From the NCBI GenBank assembly GCA_018806915.1, contig JAGKQI010000104.1, positions 310,001 through 374,000 of the forward strand: a stretch of DNA of 64,000 nucleotides, given 5' to 3'. The DNA is from Phytophthora colocasiae. Lineage: Eukaryota; Oomycota; Peronosporomycetes; Peronosporales; Peronosporaceae. Position 1 is the first letter of the stretch. The number at the start of each line of letters is the position of its first letter. Below are positions 21,377-31,815 of the stretch, in pieces. The notes beneath the pieces were generated by a model. It searched no databases, had not been told where the DNA came from, and saw only the letters and a list, made by a program, of their open reading frames with translations. The position numbers were made by a program, and so were the translations under genes.

Positions 21377-22531
21377 ATGACGGAGATTCCAGCGCGGCCT
21401 GGGCAACTGACAACCGAGTTCTTGCAGGAGATTCTACGCCCTTCACATCCTTCACAGTGTGTGATCGGCTTCCAATGGGAACCAATGAACCTTGGAGTCA
21501 TCGCGGAGGTGGTGATCATTAAGGTGAAGTTCACGTGCGACGGTAACACAACGGAAAAACGATTTGTGGGAAAATTTCTGCGTCCAGAATTCCCGTTTGA
21601 ATCCATGTTCTCAGTGGAGTCCAAGTTCTACAACGAGTTCACGACGAAATCAGGCGATGCTGCCATGAAGAACTCTGCGGCCGCTATTGGCTTCCCATTT
21701 GCTATCCCGACAGCAATCTTTACGTCTAATGTCTTGATTGTGCTGGAGTGCGTGGAGTCTGTGGTGACATTTACGTGCATCGATGGAAGTCCACCTCAAT
21801 ATATACCGACGCTGGTAAAGAAGCTCGCGCAGATGCATGCGCGCTTCTGGAATCACGACTGCGATGGTCTTGCAATCCCTGCCGGGATTGGCAGTCAACT
21901 TACAGGCGAAGAGAAGCGCCTTCAATTTCCAAACTGCTGGAAAGACTACCTAGCTGATGTGTCGTTGGAAAGCAACGAGAGGACAAGGTTGATAGCGCAC
22001 TGCCAACGTCTCAGCCAAAAGCCTGAACAGCTCCAACTAGTGCACGATATGGTGGACAACGGGCCGTCTTCGTTAATTCACGGCGACTTTCACATTGCAA
22101 ACATGCTTCTACCTACGGAAGACACAGCGGAGGAAGTGACATGGCTCCTGGATTGGGCGACGTGTGGAAAAGGAAATCCGCTGCGAGATCTCGCTTTCTT
22201 CTTCATCGTCAGTGTGCAAGCAAACCACCGCCGAGCGCAAGAAGCTCAATGCCTGACAGTCTACCACGAAGCATTGACTACTGAAGAGAAAACGGTGCAC
22301 CTGTCGCTGGACGAACTGACCCGGCAGTATAAGCTGTGCGTGCTCAACCAGTTCTTGATTCTGGTTGTCTTCGACAGCCTCAGCAAAAGTCTCGCGGCGA
22401 ACGCAAAGACAGAGAAACTCCGCGTGGAGCTGGACGCTCATTTCCGAGAAGTGAATCGCCGGGCATGCTTAAGCGTATTGGACAACCTTGGAGAGAAAGA
22501 CTTCCAGTTTCTGGAATGTCACTGCACTTGA
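21377..22531 (+). CDS. Aminoglycoside-phosphotransferase-like (EcKL/choline-kinase fold) protein
   Basis: About 384 residues from the ATG at 21377, intronless. It has the protein-kinase-like small-molecule kinase fold: KRFVGKFLRPEFPFESMF (nucleotide lobe), VLECVE (hinge), SSLIHGDFHIANML (Brenner catalytic loop with Asp and Asn) and TWLLDWATCGKGNPLRDLAF (metal-binding Asp). This resembles the ecdysteroid-kinase-like/DUF1679 branch common in oomycetes. The substrate is unknown. The start is only 160 bases after the GH30 relic. Confidence 0.75.
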   Translation: MTEIPARPGQLTTEFLQEILRPSHPSQCVIGFQWEPMNLGVIAEVVIIKVKFTCDGNTTEKRFVGKFLRPEFPFESMFSVESKFYNEFTTKSGDAAMKNSAAAIGFPFAIPTAIFTSNVLIVLECVESVVTFTCIDGSPPQYIPTLVKKLAQMHARFWNHDCDGLAIPAGIGSQLTGEEKRLQFPNCWKDYLADVSLESNERTRLIAHCQRLSQKPEQLQLVHDMVDNGPSSLIHGDFHIANMLLPTEDTAEEVTWLLDWATCGKGNPLRDLAFFFIVSVQANHRRAQEAQCLTVYHEALTTEEKTVHLSLDELTRQYKLCVLNQFLILVVFDSLSKSLAANAKTEKLRVELDAHFREVNRRACLSVLDNLGEKDFQFLECHCT

Positions 22532-23023
22532 CAGCATTGTATGTACTGGGGTGAGCCGCATGCTTGTTATGTCTTCAATATGAAGCCATTTCTGTTCGAA
22601 CAGTAAGTACTTATCACTGGTTGTATTCGATTAAAGCACAGGACTGTACGAGCCTACAAAGTTGTCAGATTACGAGACGTATGTCGGTCGGTCGGTAGGC
22701 ATCACATTGGAGCTGTGCAGTCGGTGGCTATATTACTAGCAACCTCCTTTACTGGGGACTCCAGCGAGACCCGATGCTTGTACTGCTTAAGCCATCATGC
22801 GCTGTGTGCATGTTGCTGCAGGTTGAGTCAGCTCTCTTCAACGGGATCAGTTGACTTGGACGTGCTATGCGTTGACTGCGCCCGACTTGATAATGTGTGG
22901 ATTAACTATAAATTTGTATGCTCTCTGCAGACGGTTACGATAGATGAACTAGTGCACCCGTTCAGCATGCCATCGGTGGCATAAAATGCCACAACAGGAA
23001 CCGCGGCAAAGGGAGCAAGACCG
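22532..23023. other. Intergenic region
   Basis: About 490 bases; I see no gene or repeat. It contains the promoter of the ceramide synthase. Confidence 0.5.
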
Positions 23024-24168
23024 ATGGCGCGCTCGGTTCCAAAGCCCAACCCGATCCTGGACACCCTTTTGGTGAGCCTGCTCGTATGTGAGCTGGGGGT
23101 CATCACGCACACGTTGTGGGATGACAAGCAAATGCTCTACATTCTCGTCGCCATGTTCTTCGTGGTGGCGTTGGCCGTCAAGCTGACAAAGACCTCATTT
23201 GCCATCGGAGGCGGGTGGTTCTCGCGCACTTTTCTGCAGCACCTCGGAGACCCTCTCAAGAAGGCAGTGACGATGAAGAAGTGGTGCGACCAGTCGTGGC
23301 AGCTCGTCATTCACGTGTCTATGACGATCTTCGAGTTGTACGTGCTCCGCGATGAGACGTGGTGGCAGGATACAACGACCTGTAAGTCTTCCAGCATAAT
23401 TTACCGGAAATGAGGGTGTCTAACTGACTGATGTGTGTTTACTGCAGTGTGGAACCAGGGAACGGACACGGGCGTGTTTCCGACGCAGAAGTTCAGCACC
23501 AAGCTACTGTACATCACGCAACTGGTAAGGCCCATGTACGAAATGCAGTATTGTTAATTGTATCTAACCTCTGTTGACTCGTGATCCTTTAGGCTATTTG
23601 GATTTATACGGCGTTTTCGTGCAAGTTTCTCGAGGAGATTCGTAAGGACTACTTGGTCATGATGACCCACCACGTGGTCACGATCGCGCTCGTCACATGG
23701 TCCTACGCAGTTGGTTTCTTGCCCGTCGGTGTTGTCGTGTTGCTTCTCCACGATATGACCGACATTCCGCTTGACATGCTGAAGATGGCCAACTACCTCA
23801 AGATGGAGGGCGTCCCAGGTCTGTTCATGAGCGAAATCTTCTTCGTTATTACACTTGCGCTGTGGTTTTACTTCCGCATCTACCAGTACCCGATGAAGCT
23901 GCTGTACACGACTATGGTGGAGAACCGCGAGGCCAGCATGACAATGGCCGATGCACACGACTTCACGCAATTGTTCCCATACCCAGGACCCCCGTCGTGG
24001 CTACTGTTCAACGTGCTACTCACTACGTTGTACTGTCTGCACATTTGGTGGGGTCTCCTACTAGTTCGGGTGCTCGTCGGCATCGTACTCAAGGGTGCCC
24101 ACGACACAGCCAAGGAGGAGTATGAAGGCACGTCGTCCGACTCGGACAATGATGACAAGGAAGACTAG
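23024..24168 (+). CDS. Ceramide synthase (TLC/Lag1 domain)
   Basis: ER multi-pass enzyme that N-acylates sphingoid bases with acyl-CoA. Three exons (23024-23381, 23448-23524, 23593-24168) give about 336 residues. The Lag1p motif is clear: HHVVTIALVTWSYAVGF with the paired histidines, followed by LLLHDMTDIPLDMLKM with the essential acidic residues. There are six or so hydrophobic helices, and the tail is acidic (SSDSDNDDKED), like the phosphorylated tails of animal enzymes. The small first-exon cytosolic part lacks a homeodomain. Confidence 0.9.
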
Positions 24169-24331
24169 AAGGTAAATCCACTTATACATGGATAAGTGGA
24201 CTAGAATGTGAGCGATGGCAGCTTGATCACGAAGGTAGTGAAATTAATGCATTCACTTGATCAAGCAGAGTCTGCAACTTCAATTACCCTGCCAAATATG
24301 ATTATTTCAATGTATACCGGTATAGACGGTT

Positions 24332-24340
24332 TTTGGCGCG
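24332..24340 (+). promoter_or_regulatory. E2F-like site upstream of HIRIP3-like gene
   Basis: TTTGGCGCG fits the E2F/DP consensus TTTSSCGCS apart from its usual flanks, 32 bases before the start codon. Regulation in S phase is inferred; similar sites precede MSH6 and RNR2. Confidence 0.4.
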
Positions 24341-24371
24341 TTCATTTTGACAACCACTTTGCTGGAGCATC

Positions 24372-25457
24372 ATGATGGAAGCGTTGGGCGAATCACCAGC
24401 GATGTCCGTGGAGTCCCTGGTCACGGAAAAATCTATTGTGATGGCCCTGCGAGAGGAGCTGCCATTGATGAATACAGAAACGGCGACGGTGAAGCTGGTG
24501 ATGCAGAAACTGGCGATTCGCTTCGGCATGGAGTTCGTCGACTTTAAAGCGAAGTGGAGGAGTCGACTCAGGGAGCTATTGCCCGACATGATCGGGTTGT
24601 GTCAAGGTGGAAATGTATCTGGGGGTGGGAGTGATAAGGCTGATAGTGCCGCGGAAGAAGATGAGGAGATTGACCTTCGACCGAGTAGGAAGCGCGCCCC
24701 AGCTAATAAGCGCAATGCTGTGGTGGATGCAAGCGACGAGGATGGTGAAGATGGCAGTGACGAAAGTGAAGAGGAAGCTAAGCCTGAAGACAGCGAAGAT
24801 GGAAGTGAAGATGATATTGTTCAAGCAAAGAAAAGGCGAAGAACGGTATGATCTTGCTATCGTTTACTAAAAGCGGAGACACTCTGGTGATGATAACTTG
24901 TTGTATATGCTTTACAGTCGGATAAAAGCCACACCAACACGCGAAAGACCAAGGCACCCCCAACAAAAAAGACCAAGACGACCAAGGAGGAGGACCCGAC
25001 GGGACTTGCCTCGTTGAAGGAGTTGGGCCGTGCAGCAGGCGTTCTGAAGTACGTGCGCCGCACTCATTTGCAAGTGAGATGCATATTAACCACACCTTTG
25101 TTTCTTGTTGTGTTTTGTAGTCCTCAATTGTACAAAGTTTTGAAAAAGGCGGACTCAATTGAGGAGGCAGAGGAGATCCTCCGTGACAGATTGCATGACG
25201 CTGGAGTAACTTTCCAAGGCTCATATCCCACGAGCCGTGACATCAGCGCTGCAAAGAAAAAACACGATAAGGATAAGGAGCTTGAGGGTATCGACACGAG
25301 TTTGATCATCACGGGCGGCCGATCGCGTCGTGGAGGAGGTGAGCGCATTTCATACAGGGAAGAGTTCATTAGCGGTGAAGAAGACAGCGAAGATGAAGAT
25401 GATAAGGAGGATGCCGATGAGGGAGATGATTCAGATTCCTCGGAAGCATCTTTTTAA
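24372..25457 (+). CDS. HIRIP3-like histone chaperone (CHZ-type motif)
   Basis: About 313 residues, three exons (24372-24845, 24918-25048, 25121-25457). The N-terminal 75 residues are a compact helical domain (VTEKSIVMALREELPL ... FVDFKAKWRSRL) like the DE K-C type start of HIRIP3. A long acidic and basic linker follows, then the conserved core LYKVLKKADSIEEAEEILRD ... ELEGIDTSLIITGGRSRRG, resembling the HIRIP3 C-terminal H2A/H2B-binding CHZ region, and an acidic tail ending DSSEASF. Role: nuclear histone chaperone, inferred from family. Splicing at 25049 makes LNPQLYK. Confidence 0.68.
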
Positions 25458-25736
25458 CCTGAAAGTTCATTTGGTAGTGACAGACTTGTTAACTTGTAAG
25501 TTGGCCCTCCCTCGAATGAACAATCTTGCCAGAGTTGAAGAGGACAAGATGTCACGAGATAAATGAGAAAGATGATGATTGGTCAAAATACCTTAATATC
25601 TACTTCAGAGTGTCGATTGGCTAAAATGAATGAAATTGAGTCGGCCGGGTGATTGGTGGTGGGAGCGCGTGGGCTGTTTGGTCTTGGGGGCGGCAGCATT
25701 TCCGCTCACCAGTTTCCAGAACCCGAACGTGAAGCA

Positions 25737-26309
25737 ATGCCGTCCTACAGCCAGGAACCTGAAGACGCTCAGCGCGCCGCCAAGGCCCGCGGCTCGCACC
25801 TCCGCGTGCACTTTAAGCACTGCCGTGAGGTCAGCCACGCCATCAAGGGCATGCCCCTGAACAAGGCTAAGAGCTTCCTGCAGGCCGTGCTCGAGTACAA
25901 GCAGGCTGTGCCTTTCACCAAGTTTACGGGCGGCTGCGGCCGTCACGCTCAGGGCAAGCTCCGCGGTGCCGCTGGCGACAAGTGCAAGTGGCCCCAGAAG
26001 GCTACCAAGATCATCCTGGACCTGGTGAAGAACGCTGAGGCCAACGCCGAGGTTAAGGGCCTCGACACGGACCTGCTGTACATCTCGCACGCTCAGGCCA
26101 ACGCCGCCATTAAGCAGCGCCGTCGCACTTACCGTGCTCACGGTCGCATTGGCCCCTACATGTCCAACCCGGCCCACATCGAGCTTATCCTGACGGAGAA
26201 GCGCGCTAACGTTGCCAAGGCCGTGGAGGAGGCTAAGCCCACTAAGGTGTCCCGCAAGCGTCAGGCTCAGCTGCGCCTCAAGTCGGGCGGCGGTGTCCCG
26301 GCTAACTAA
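25737..26309 (+). CDS. RPL17: 60S ribosomal protein L17 (uL22)
   Basis: Large-subunit protein lining the peptide exit tunnel. 190 residues, intronless, with strong codon bias (mostly C-ending codons), as expected for a highly expressed gene. Eukaryotic uL22 signatures are [56 protein letters not shown] and [18 protein letters not shown] (the tunnel loop). The start [10 protein letters not shown] is preceded by AAGCA. Confidence 0.96.
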   Translation: MPSYSQEPEDAQRAAKARGSHLRVHFKHCREVSHAIKGMPLNKAKSFLQAVLEYKQAVPFTKFTGGCGRHAQGKLRGAAGDKCKWPQKATKIILDLVKNAEANAEVKGLDTDLLYISHAQANAAIKQRRRTYRAHGRIGPYMSNPAHIELILTEKRANVAKAVEEAKPTKVSRKRQAQLRLKSGGGVPAN

Positions 26310-26628
26310 GTTGTTGTCTACGCACGGAGTATCTCTTGCCTGAAACACGAAGGGTCAGTCGGGAACGAGCGACTGTAGACGCGAGGTGGTGGCGAAAAGT
26401 TTGGTAAAACTTTTTAATACAGCCTTGCCGAGAAATGGGTTCTACTGATGCTGTGTGAGAGCAAGCGCGTTTCCAGTATATCTTCGATGGTGTGTCCTCT
26501 CGTGGATCGTTGTGGTTATCCCTTGGTGTATGCAGGTACAGGTTCGGCATTGACTGGATAATCAGTGACGCCAGACTTGGTGCGAGGCGTGATAGATGAC
26601 AGCAATGAGCTGTGGGTGGCAGCGGACT
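26310..26628. other. Convergent 3' flank
   Basis: Between RPL17 and a minus-strand frame. I see nothing beyond 3' untranslated sequence. Confidence 0.45.
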
Positions 26629-27129
26629 TCAGGATTGTGGTGGTGCTTGCTGAGATTCGATGGTGGTCAAGTCGGTGACGATGGCACAGCAATTAGTAGC
26701 ATTGAAGACGGATGTCAACAAGGTAATCCAAGCTTGTAGACGACGTCTCGAAGGAAAGTGTATTACCCACACTTGCAGCGTGCTCGGGTCCTGAATCGTC
26801 ATCCACCACTTTGATGCACCACAAGTCCCTATCTCCTCAACGGATGTGACGAGGCTGATACTATGGAGACGCATCACGTGCTTCAAGTTGCCGTAATGCA
26901 GGATGTGTTGCGCTTGATCAAGGTGTAAGTGCTGCCTCCGCCTTTGCATCTTCGGCATGAAAAGGCCCACAGGCTCCTCAATGTCGAACCATTCATTCCC
27001 CGCAGCTATACTGTTGTCTTCACTGATTGTGCTCTCTTCTTCTGCAGTATCTGTGTCTTGTTGTGTTGTCTTCTGCTTTGACGGGCATAGGGACGGTAAG
27101 CGCCGCCAAATTGCTTCAACACCGAGCAT
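26629..27129 (-). CDS. Hypothetical protein, possible PH-like domain
   Basis: A 166-codon frame from the ATG at 27129, intronless. The first 60 residues are polar and acidic. The rest (HILHYGNLKHVMRLHSISLV, KWWMTIQDPSTLQVWVIHFP, RRRLQAWITLLTSVFNA) has the strand pattern and closing Trp-containing helix of a pleckstrin-homology domain. Codon use is less biased than in its neighbours. An upstream exon is possible. Confidence 0.45.
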   Translation of the reverse strand: MLGVEAIWRRLPSLCPSKQKTTQQDTDTAEEESTISEDNSIAAGNEWFDIEEPVGLFMPKMQRRRQHLHLDQAQHILHYGNLKHVMRLHSISLVTSVEEIGTCGASKWWMTIQDPSTLQVWVIHFPSRRRLQAWITLLTSVFNATNCCAIVTDLTTIESQQAPPQS

Positions 27130-27537
27130 CGCTATAGCTGCTTTCACGACAAAACGCTGTTATTCTGGATGCATTATACCAAATGCGACTCGCACCACCA
27201 CCTCAGTGGAGGCAGCGCTCGATAAGATTGCCAGAAATACACAAGCTCCTGGAAATAGATCAGTCCACGTACGAAGCCCAAAACAGCCCGGCACATCGTG
27301 CAACCGTTACTCTTATCAATTTACGTGTATAGTTTACTGTTTGACTTCTGCATAATAATCAGTGATATCTTCTTCTCTTACTACACAAAAAGAAGAAACT
27401 TCTCTTCACTTCAGCTTTGTGTGCGTCACATCATACCCAGTGACCAATCATATCAGCGATAACATATACTTGACATTTGTATTGTCCTCTCGATTTAGTT
27501 TTTGGCGGGAGTGGTGCGCGCGCAACCTTGGCGCAAG
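27130..27537. other. Divergent promoter region of MSH6
   Basis: About 400 bases, AT-rich in places, with no gene seen. It ends in the E2F-like site at 27501. Confidence 0.45.
27501..27510 (+). promoter_or_regulatory. E2F-like site upstream of MSH6
   Basis: TTTGGCGGGA is an exact textbook E2F site (TTTSSCGSS class), preceded by two more T, 28 bases before the MSH6 start codon. Functional use is inferred. Confidence 0.5.
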
Positions 27538-30500
27538 ATGAAGCAGAAGACACAGAGCTCGTTGCTGAGCTTCTTCAGCCCTCCATCGTCTGCGGGCGGC
27601 TCGGACAAGAAGAAGGCTGCATCTGCTTCAGCTGGCAACAATGGCAGCTCCAAGAAGAAAGCGATTGCCAAGACGCAGCCAAAGCGGGCGTCGTTGGGCT
27701 CCACCCGCAAAAAGATCGAGTTTTCGCCCAAACCGAAGCAGAAAACAGCACAGAAAGAAGATGATGATGTTGAGATGGAAGAGTCAAATAAGAAATCGAA
27801 CGCGGGTGCCAAGCGCAAAGCGTACGAAGACTTCCTGGGTACCAGCTCCGAAGAAGAGGAGTCTGTCAAAACGAATAAACCCAAGCCAGTGGAGAAGAAG
27901 CAGGAGACACCCAAGAAACGCACTAGTAAACTTGCCATTAAGGACGACGATGACTCGGAGGAGGAGCCCGCGGCACCGTCTTCTCGTCGTAAAACCAAGA
28001 AAGTGTCTCGCAATGTTGTCAGTAGCGAGGAAGAGTGGGAACAGGACAGTCCTGAGGAAGCAGGTGATGGGGAGGAATCTGAGTTTAGTGGTGCAGGGGA
28101 AGATCCGTCAGATGATGACGACTTTGATGATCTGGTGGAAGAAGAGTCTGAGGAAGAGTCTCCGCCACCCAAGAAGCGGCGAAAAAGCGTCCCTGCAACG
28201 ACTAAGGCGAAGAAAACTACTGCGAAATCCTTCTTGTCGCCGCCACCTGCCGCTAAAAAGAAATGGAACGGCACTGGTGCGGCTAGCAATAAGAAGCCGC
28301 TCAATGATGGTCCGGAATTGCCCAGTTCAGTGGCCGGTGCTGGAAATCACATTCATGATTCGCTGCCTTGGTTGCATGAAAAACGCCTCGACATCAATGG
28401 AAACTCACCGGACTCTCCGGATTACGATCCACGTACTATAAAGGTACCAGCTGAGTTCTTGAAGAAGGAAACTCCAGCCATGGTGCAGTGGTGGGAAGTC
28501 AAATCGCAGAATATGGATACGGTACTATTTTTCAAAGTCGGCAAGTTCTACGAGTTGTTCCACATGGATGCGGATGTTGGCTTTAAGGAGCTAAACCTCA
28601 TCTATATGAAAGGTGATAAAGCTCACTCAGGCTTCCCAGAAATTGCGTACTCGAAAATGTCATCCCAACTGGTTGCCAAGGGCTACCGTGTAGCACGTGT
28701 GGAGCAGACAGAAACCCCTGACATGTTGAAGATCCGCAACAGCAAGTTAGCGAAGAAAGCCAAAGTTGTCCGGCGTGAGGTGTGTTCTTTGCTGTCCATT
28801 GGTACGAATACTGTCAGCTTCCTGGATGCTCCTATTTCCTCTCAAGACCAAGTGTCAAAGAATCTTCTCGCGCTTAAAGAGTCTTTTGACGCATCGCAGA
28901 AAACTGTTCGCTTCGGTGTCTGCATGGTGGACTGCTCAACAGGTGCCTTCCAACTTTCCGAGTTTGATGATACTGAGCAGCGAGACCGATTGAAGACGCT
29001 GTTTGCTCAGTTTCACATCGTGGAAATTGTGACCGAACGATTCAACATCTCCGATGACACAAAAATGATTCTCAAGCACGCTGCACCCGCTGCAATTCGC
29101 TCATCGCTGCGGGTCGGGAAAGAGTTTTGGGATGCGTCAAAAACGATAGATGAAATTGAACTCGCGGGGTATTTCAAGGAGCATGGGTGGCCAGAAGATG
29201 TTCTATGTTTTTTGGAAATGGATAAAATCGTGAAGCCCGAGGGCCAACTTGCAATCAGTGCTCTCGGTGGTTGCATCTGGCACCTGCGACGCAGTATTAT
29301 TGACCAGGAGTTGCTTTCCCTCTGCAATTTTAAGCGATACAAGCCTTCTGACGAAGAGGCACGAGAAGCGCGCGCAAACAAAGAAGCTTTGTCCGCGGCC
29401 AAGGCTGAGCTGAACCAGCAATATGTTGTGTTGGACTCGCAGACTATCCAGAACCTAGAAGTGCTATGCAACAGCTTTAACGGGTCACGCTCAGGCTCGC
29501 TTATCGATATTATGGACAAGACCGTGACTAGTTTTGGAGGCCGCATGTTCCAGGAGTGGGTATTGAAACCTTTGTGCAAGATCAGCGATATTCAAGAGCG
29601 ACTCAATGCTGTTGAGGAATTGGGTAACAATGGTGACTTGATGATGGAGATCCGCGAGTTCCTCAGGAAACTACCGGATTTGGAGAGACTGTTGTCTCGA
29701 ATTCACGCTCTAGGGTCTGCGTATCGCTCGAAAGAGCACCCGGACAGTCGTGCAATTATGTACGAATCGCAGATCTACAACGTTCGGAAGATCAAAGACT
29801 TCCTAGCTGTACTCAATGGATTCGACGAGGCTATGAACCTCACTCTCGAGTTGGGACCTCGCCTCTCACAGTCGAACTCGCCGATTCTCCAGTCACTACT
29901 GAAGAGATACAACGTTGAGAATGATGCCCAGTCAGGGATTAAGCACGGACACTTTCCCGATCTTACAGAAAAGTTGGAGTTCTTCAAGCGTAGCTTCGAC
30001 CAAGCTTCAGCCAAAAAGAGCGGTGTAATCGTTCCTCAAGCAGGTGTAGACCCCGAGTTTGACGCAGCTTGTGCTGAAATTACTCAGGTTGAATCCGAAT
30101 TGGAAGACTACTTAAACGAACAGCGCTCTGCACTGCGTTGCCGACAAATCTCCTACTGGGGCAAGAAGAAAGAAGATCGTTTTCAGTTGGAAATTCCTGA
30201 GAGTGCTCTATCAAAGCAGCCGAAAGAGTACGAGCTGAAGTCTCGCAAGAAAGGATACAAACGCTTCCATACCCCAACGATCCGTGCGTTGCTAAAACGG
30301 TTGGCTACCGCGGAAGACCAGAAGGACGAGGCACTCAAGGATCAAACGCGTCGCATTTTCCACAAGTTTGATGAGGACTACAAATACTGGATGAAGGCAG
30401 TGCAATGCCTGGCTGTGCTGGACTGCTTGGTGAGTCTCGGCTTACTGAGCAGCCAGAGCGAAGGATACACGAAGCCGGAGATCATGGCGGCAAGTACTGC

Positions 30501-31344
30501 CAATGGAGGAACTCCTTTTATCGACATCGAAGAGGGCGTCCATCCTTGCGTTGCTGCTACCTACAGCAGCGGTGACTTCATTCCGAATGATGCACGTCTT
30601 GGTATCGAAGGAAAGGGACAAATGGTTCTCCTCAGTGGACCAAACATGGGCGGTAAGTCGACGCTCCTGCGCCAAACCTGCGTGCTGACCCTCATGGCCC
30701 AGATCGGTAGCTTTGTTCCTGCGTCAAAGTGCCGCCTCAGCCCCGTTGACCGGATCTTCACACGAATTGGTGCATCCGATCGCATTCTTGCTGGCCAGAG
30801 TACGCTATACGTGGAGTTGGCTGAGACGGCGACGATTCTGAACCACGCAACCAGCCATTCACTTGTCATATTGGACGAGCTGGGACGTGGTACGTCCACG
30901 TTCGACGGTACTGCCATCGCGTACTCGGTCGTCGAGCATCTGCTAAGCGACATCCAGTGCCGGACAATGTTTGCAACGCACTACCATTCACTAGTCGAGG
31001 AATACGCGGACAATGACAAGGTATCGCTGGGCCACATGGGCTGCATCGTCGACCCGGAGAACGATCGCAAGGTCACGTTCCTGTACAAGCTGGAGGACGG
31101 GATGTGCCCCAAGAGCTACGGTATCAACGTGGCCATGCTAGCCAAACTGCCGGACGAAGTGATCGAGTGCGCAGCTAAAAAGTCAGAACAGTTCGAGAAG
31201 TCTTTACAGGTGAACTCACACATAGAGCTTGAAAGCGTCCGACTAGCGCAGCAAGTGCGTGAAGTTCTGGCAGAAGGTGAAGCAGGCATGAACAAACTCA
31301 AGAAACTTTGGGAACAAGCACGCACAAGTGCCAGCAAACTGTAG
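27538..31344 (+). CDS. MSH6: MSH6, MutS-homologue mismatch-recognition protein
   Basis: Partner of MSH2 in MutS-alpha, which recognises base mismatches and small loops in nuclear DNA. About 1268 residues, intronless, starting at the ATG at 27538 (AAGATGAAG). A PIP box QSSLLSFF lies at residues 6-13. A 250-residue charged linker follows; I see no clear Tudor or PWWP domain. MutS domain I has the mismatch-wedge Phe and Glu in GKFYELF (Phe about 337). The connector, lever (DSQTIQNLEVLCNSFNGSRSGS) and clamp come next, then the ATPase with Walker A GPNMGGKST (about residue 1034), DRIFTRIGASDRILAGQST, Walker B VILDELGRGTSTFDG and FATHYHSL. All key residues look intact. Confidence 0.96.
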   Translation: MKQKTQSSLLSFFSPPSSAGGSDKKKAASASAGNNGSSKKKAIAKTQPKRASLGSTRKKIEFSPKPKQKTAQKEDDDVEMEESNKKSNAGAKRKAYEDFLGTSSEEEESVKTNKPKPVEKKQETPKKRTSKLAIKDDDDSEEEPAAPSSRRKTKKVSRNVVSSEEEWEQDSPEEAGDGEESEFSGAGEDPSDDDDFDDLVEEESEEESPPPKKRRKSVPATTKAKKTTAKSFLSPPPAAKKKWNGTGAASNKKPLNDGPELPSSVAGAGNHIHDSLPWLHEKRLDINGNSPDSPDYDPRTIKVPAEFLKKETPAMVQWWEVKSQNMDTVLFFKVGKFYELFHMDADVGFKELNLIYMKGDKAHSGFPEIAYSKMSSQLVAKGYRVARVEQTETPDMLKIRNSKLAKKAKVVRREVCSLLSIGTNTVSFLDAPISSQDQVSKNLLALKESFDASQKTVRFGVCMVDCSTGAFQLSEFDDTEQRDRLKTLFAQFHIVEIVTERFNISDDTKMILKHAAPAAIRSSLRVGKEFWDASKTIDEIELAGYFKEHGWPEDVLCFLEMDKIVKPEGQLAISALGGCIWHLRRSIIDQELLSLCNFKRYKPSDEEAREARANKEALSAAKAELNQQYVVLDSQTIQNLEVLCNSFNGSRSGSLIDIMDKTVTSFGGRMFQEWVLKPLCKISDIQERLNAVEELGNNGDLMMEIREFLRKLPDLERLLSRIHALGSAYRSKEHPDSRAIMYESQIYNVRKIKDFLAVLNGFDEAMNLTLELGPRLSQSNSPILQSLLKRYNVENDAQSGIKHGHFPDLTEKLEFFKRSFDQASAKKSGVIVPQAGVDPEFDAACAEITQVESELEDYLNEQRSALRCRQISYWGKKKEDRFQLEIPESALSKQPKEYELKSRKKGYKRFHTPTIRALLKRLATAEDQKDEALKDQTRRIFHKFDEDYKYWMKAVQCLAVLDCLVSLGLLSSQSEGYTKPEIMAASTANGGTPFIDIEEGVHPCVAATYSSGDFIPNDARLGIEGKGQMVLLSGPNMGGKSTLLRQTCVLTLMAQIGSFVPASKCRLSPVDRIFTRIGASDRILAGQSTLYVELAETATILNHATSHSLVILDELGRGTSTFDGTAIAYSVVEHLLSDIQCRTMFATHYHSLVEEYADNDKVSLGHMGCIVDPENDRKVTFLYKLEDGMCPKSYGINVAMLAKLPDEVIECAAKKSEQFEKSLQVNSHIELESVRLAQQVREVLAEGEAGMNKLKKLWEQARTSASKL

Positions 31345-31411
31345 CCATCTGACGTCAGTATCCGAAATTAAGACCGAAAATCATCCGAAAATAAGCTCAA
31401 ACTCGATCCAT

Positions 31412-31805
31412 GCCTCATGAGTCTACCTAGATTACCAACTACAACTACAGGTTTCCCCGCCTAATTTGCAGGGGTCGGACCAAGAAAATCTGCCAGGATG
31501 CAGAATCTGCACAGGTATCACATAGATGCATCAGGTACTGAGTTACTGAAAAATTGGGAGGGATTATCTTCCTTGAACCTTCATCGTGAATCCCATTTCC
31601 CCCGTGATTGCATGTAACTCAGTACATTGGCAGACCAGATAGAGCAAATCGCATCCGCATCTTCACTCCCTGATCGACTCGATCATCGAGGTAAATTAAT
31701 TGATGCAGTTGCAAATTAGGCGGGGAAACCTGTATCGCTATAGCTAGCCTAGATATGTACTCTTGGGCCTTTAACGTCAGGGACTCCTCGACGAAGGCTC
31801 GCCGA
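31412..31805 (-). repeat. Second copy of the Fanzor right-end block, interrupted by a MITE
   Basis: On the minus strand, 31805 down to 31733 and then 31447 down to 31412 match 13255-13367 downstream of the first Fanzor gene. The break is exactly at the inserted element 31448-31732. As in the first copy, the block begins about 10-20 bases after the nuclease stop codon. Divergence is a few substitutions and small indels, so it is an older relative rather than a fresh copy. Confidence 0.8.
31448..31732. mobile_element. MITE with perfect 23-bp TIRs and TA target duplication
   Basis: A 285-base insert. The left end CAGGTTTCCCCGCCTAATTT (31448-31470 in full) and right end (31710-31732) are perfect 23-base inverted repeats. 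TA dinucleotides flank it (31446-31447 and 31733-31734), and the unoccupied site exists in the first Fanzor copy as GCGATAGTTG at about 13329. There is no coding frame. The TA duplication points to mobilisation by a Tc1/mariner/pogo-type transposase. Confidence 0.88.
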
Positions 31806-31815
31806 TAGGAGAAAA

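Noticed and set aside
27495..28304. 269-codon minus-strand frame, Ser-rich
   Set aside because: Antisense to the charged linker of MSH6; Ser/Phe richness is the complement of Lys/Glu codons.
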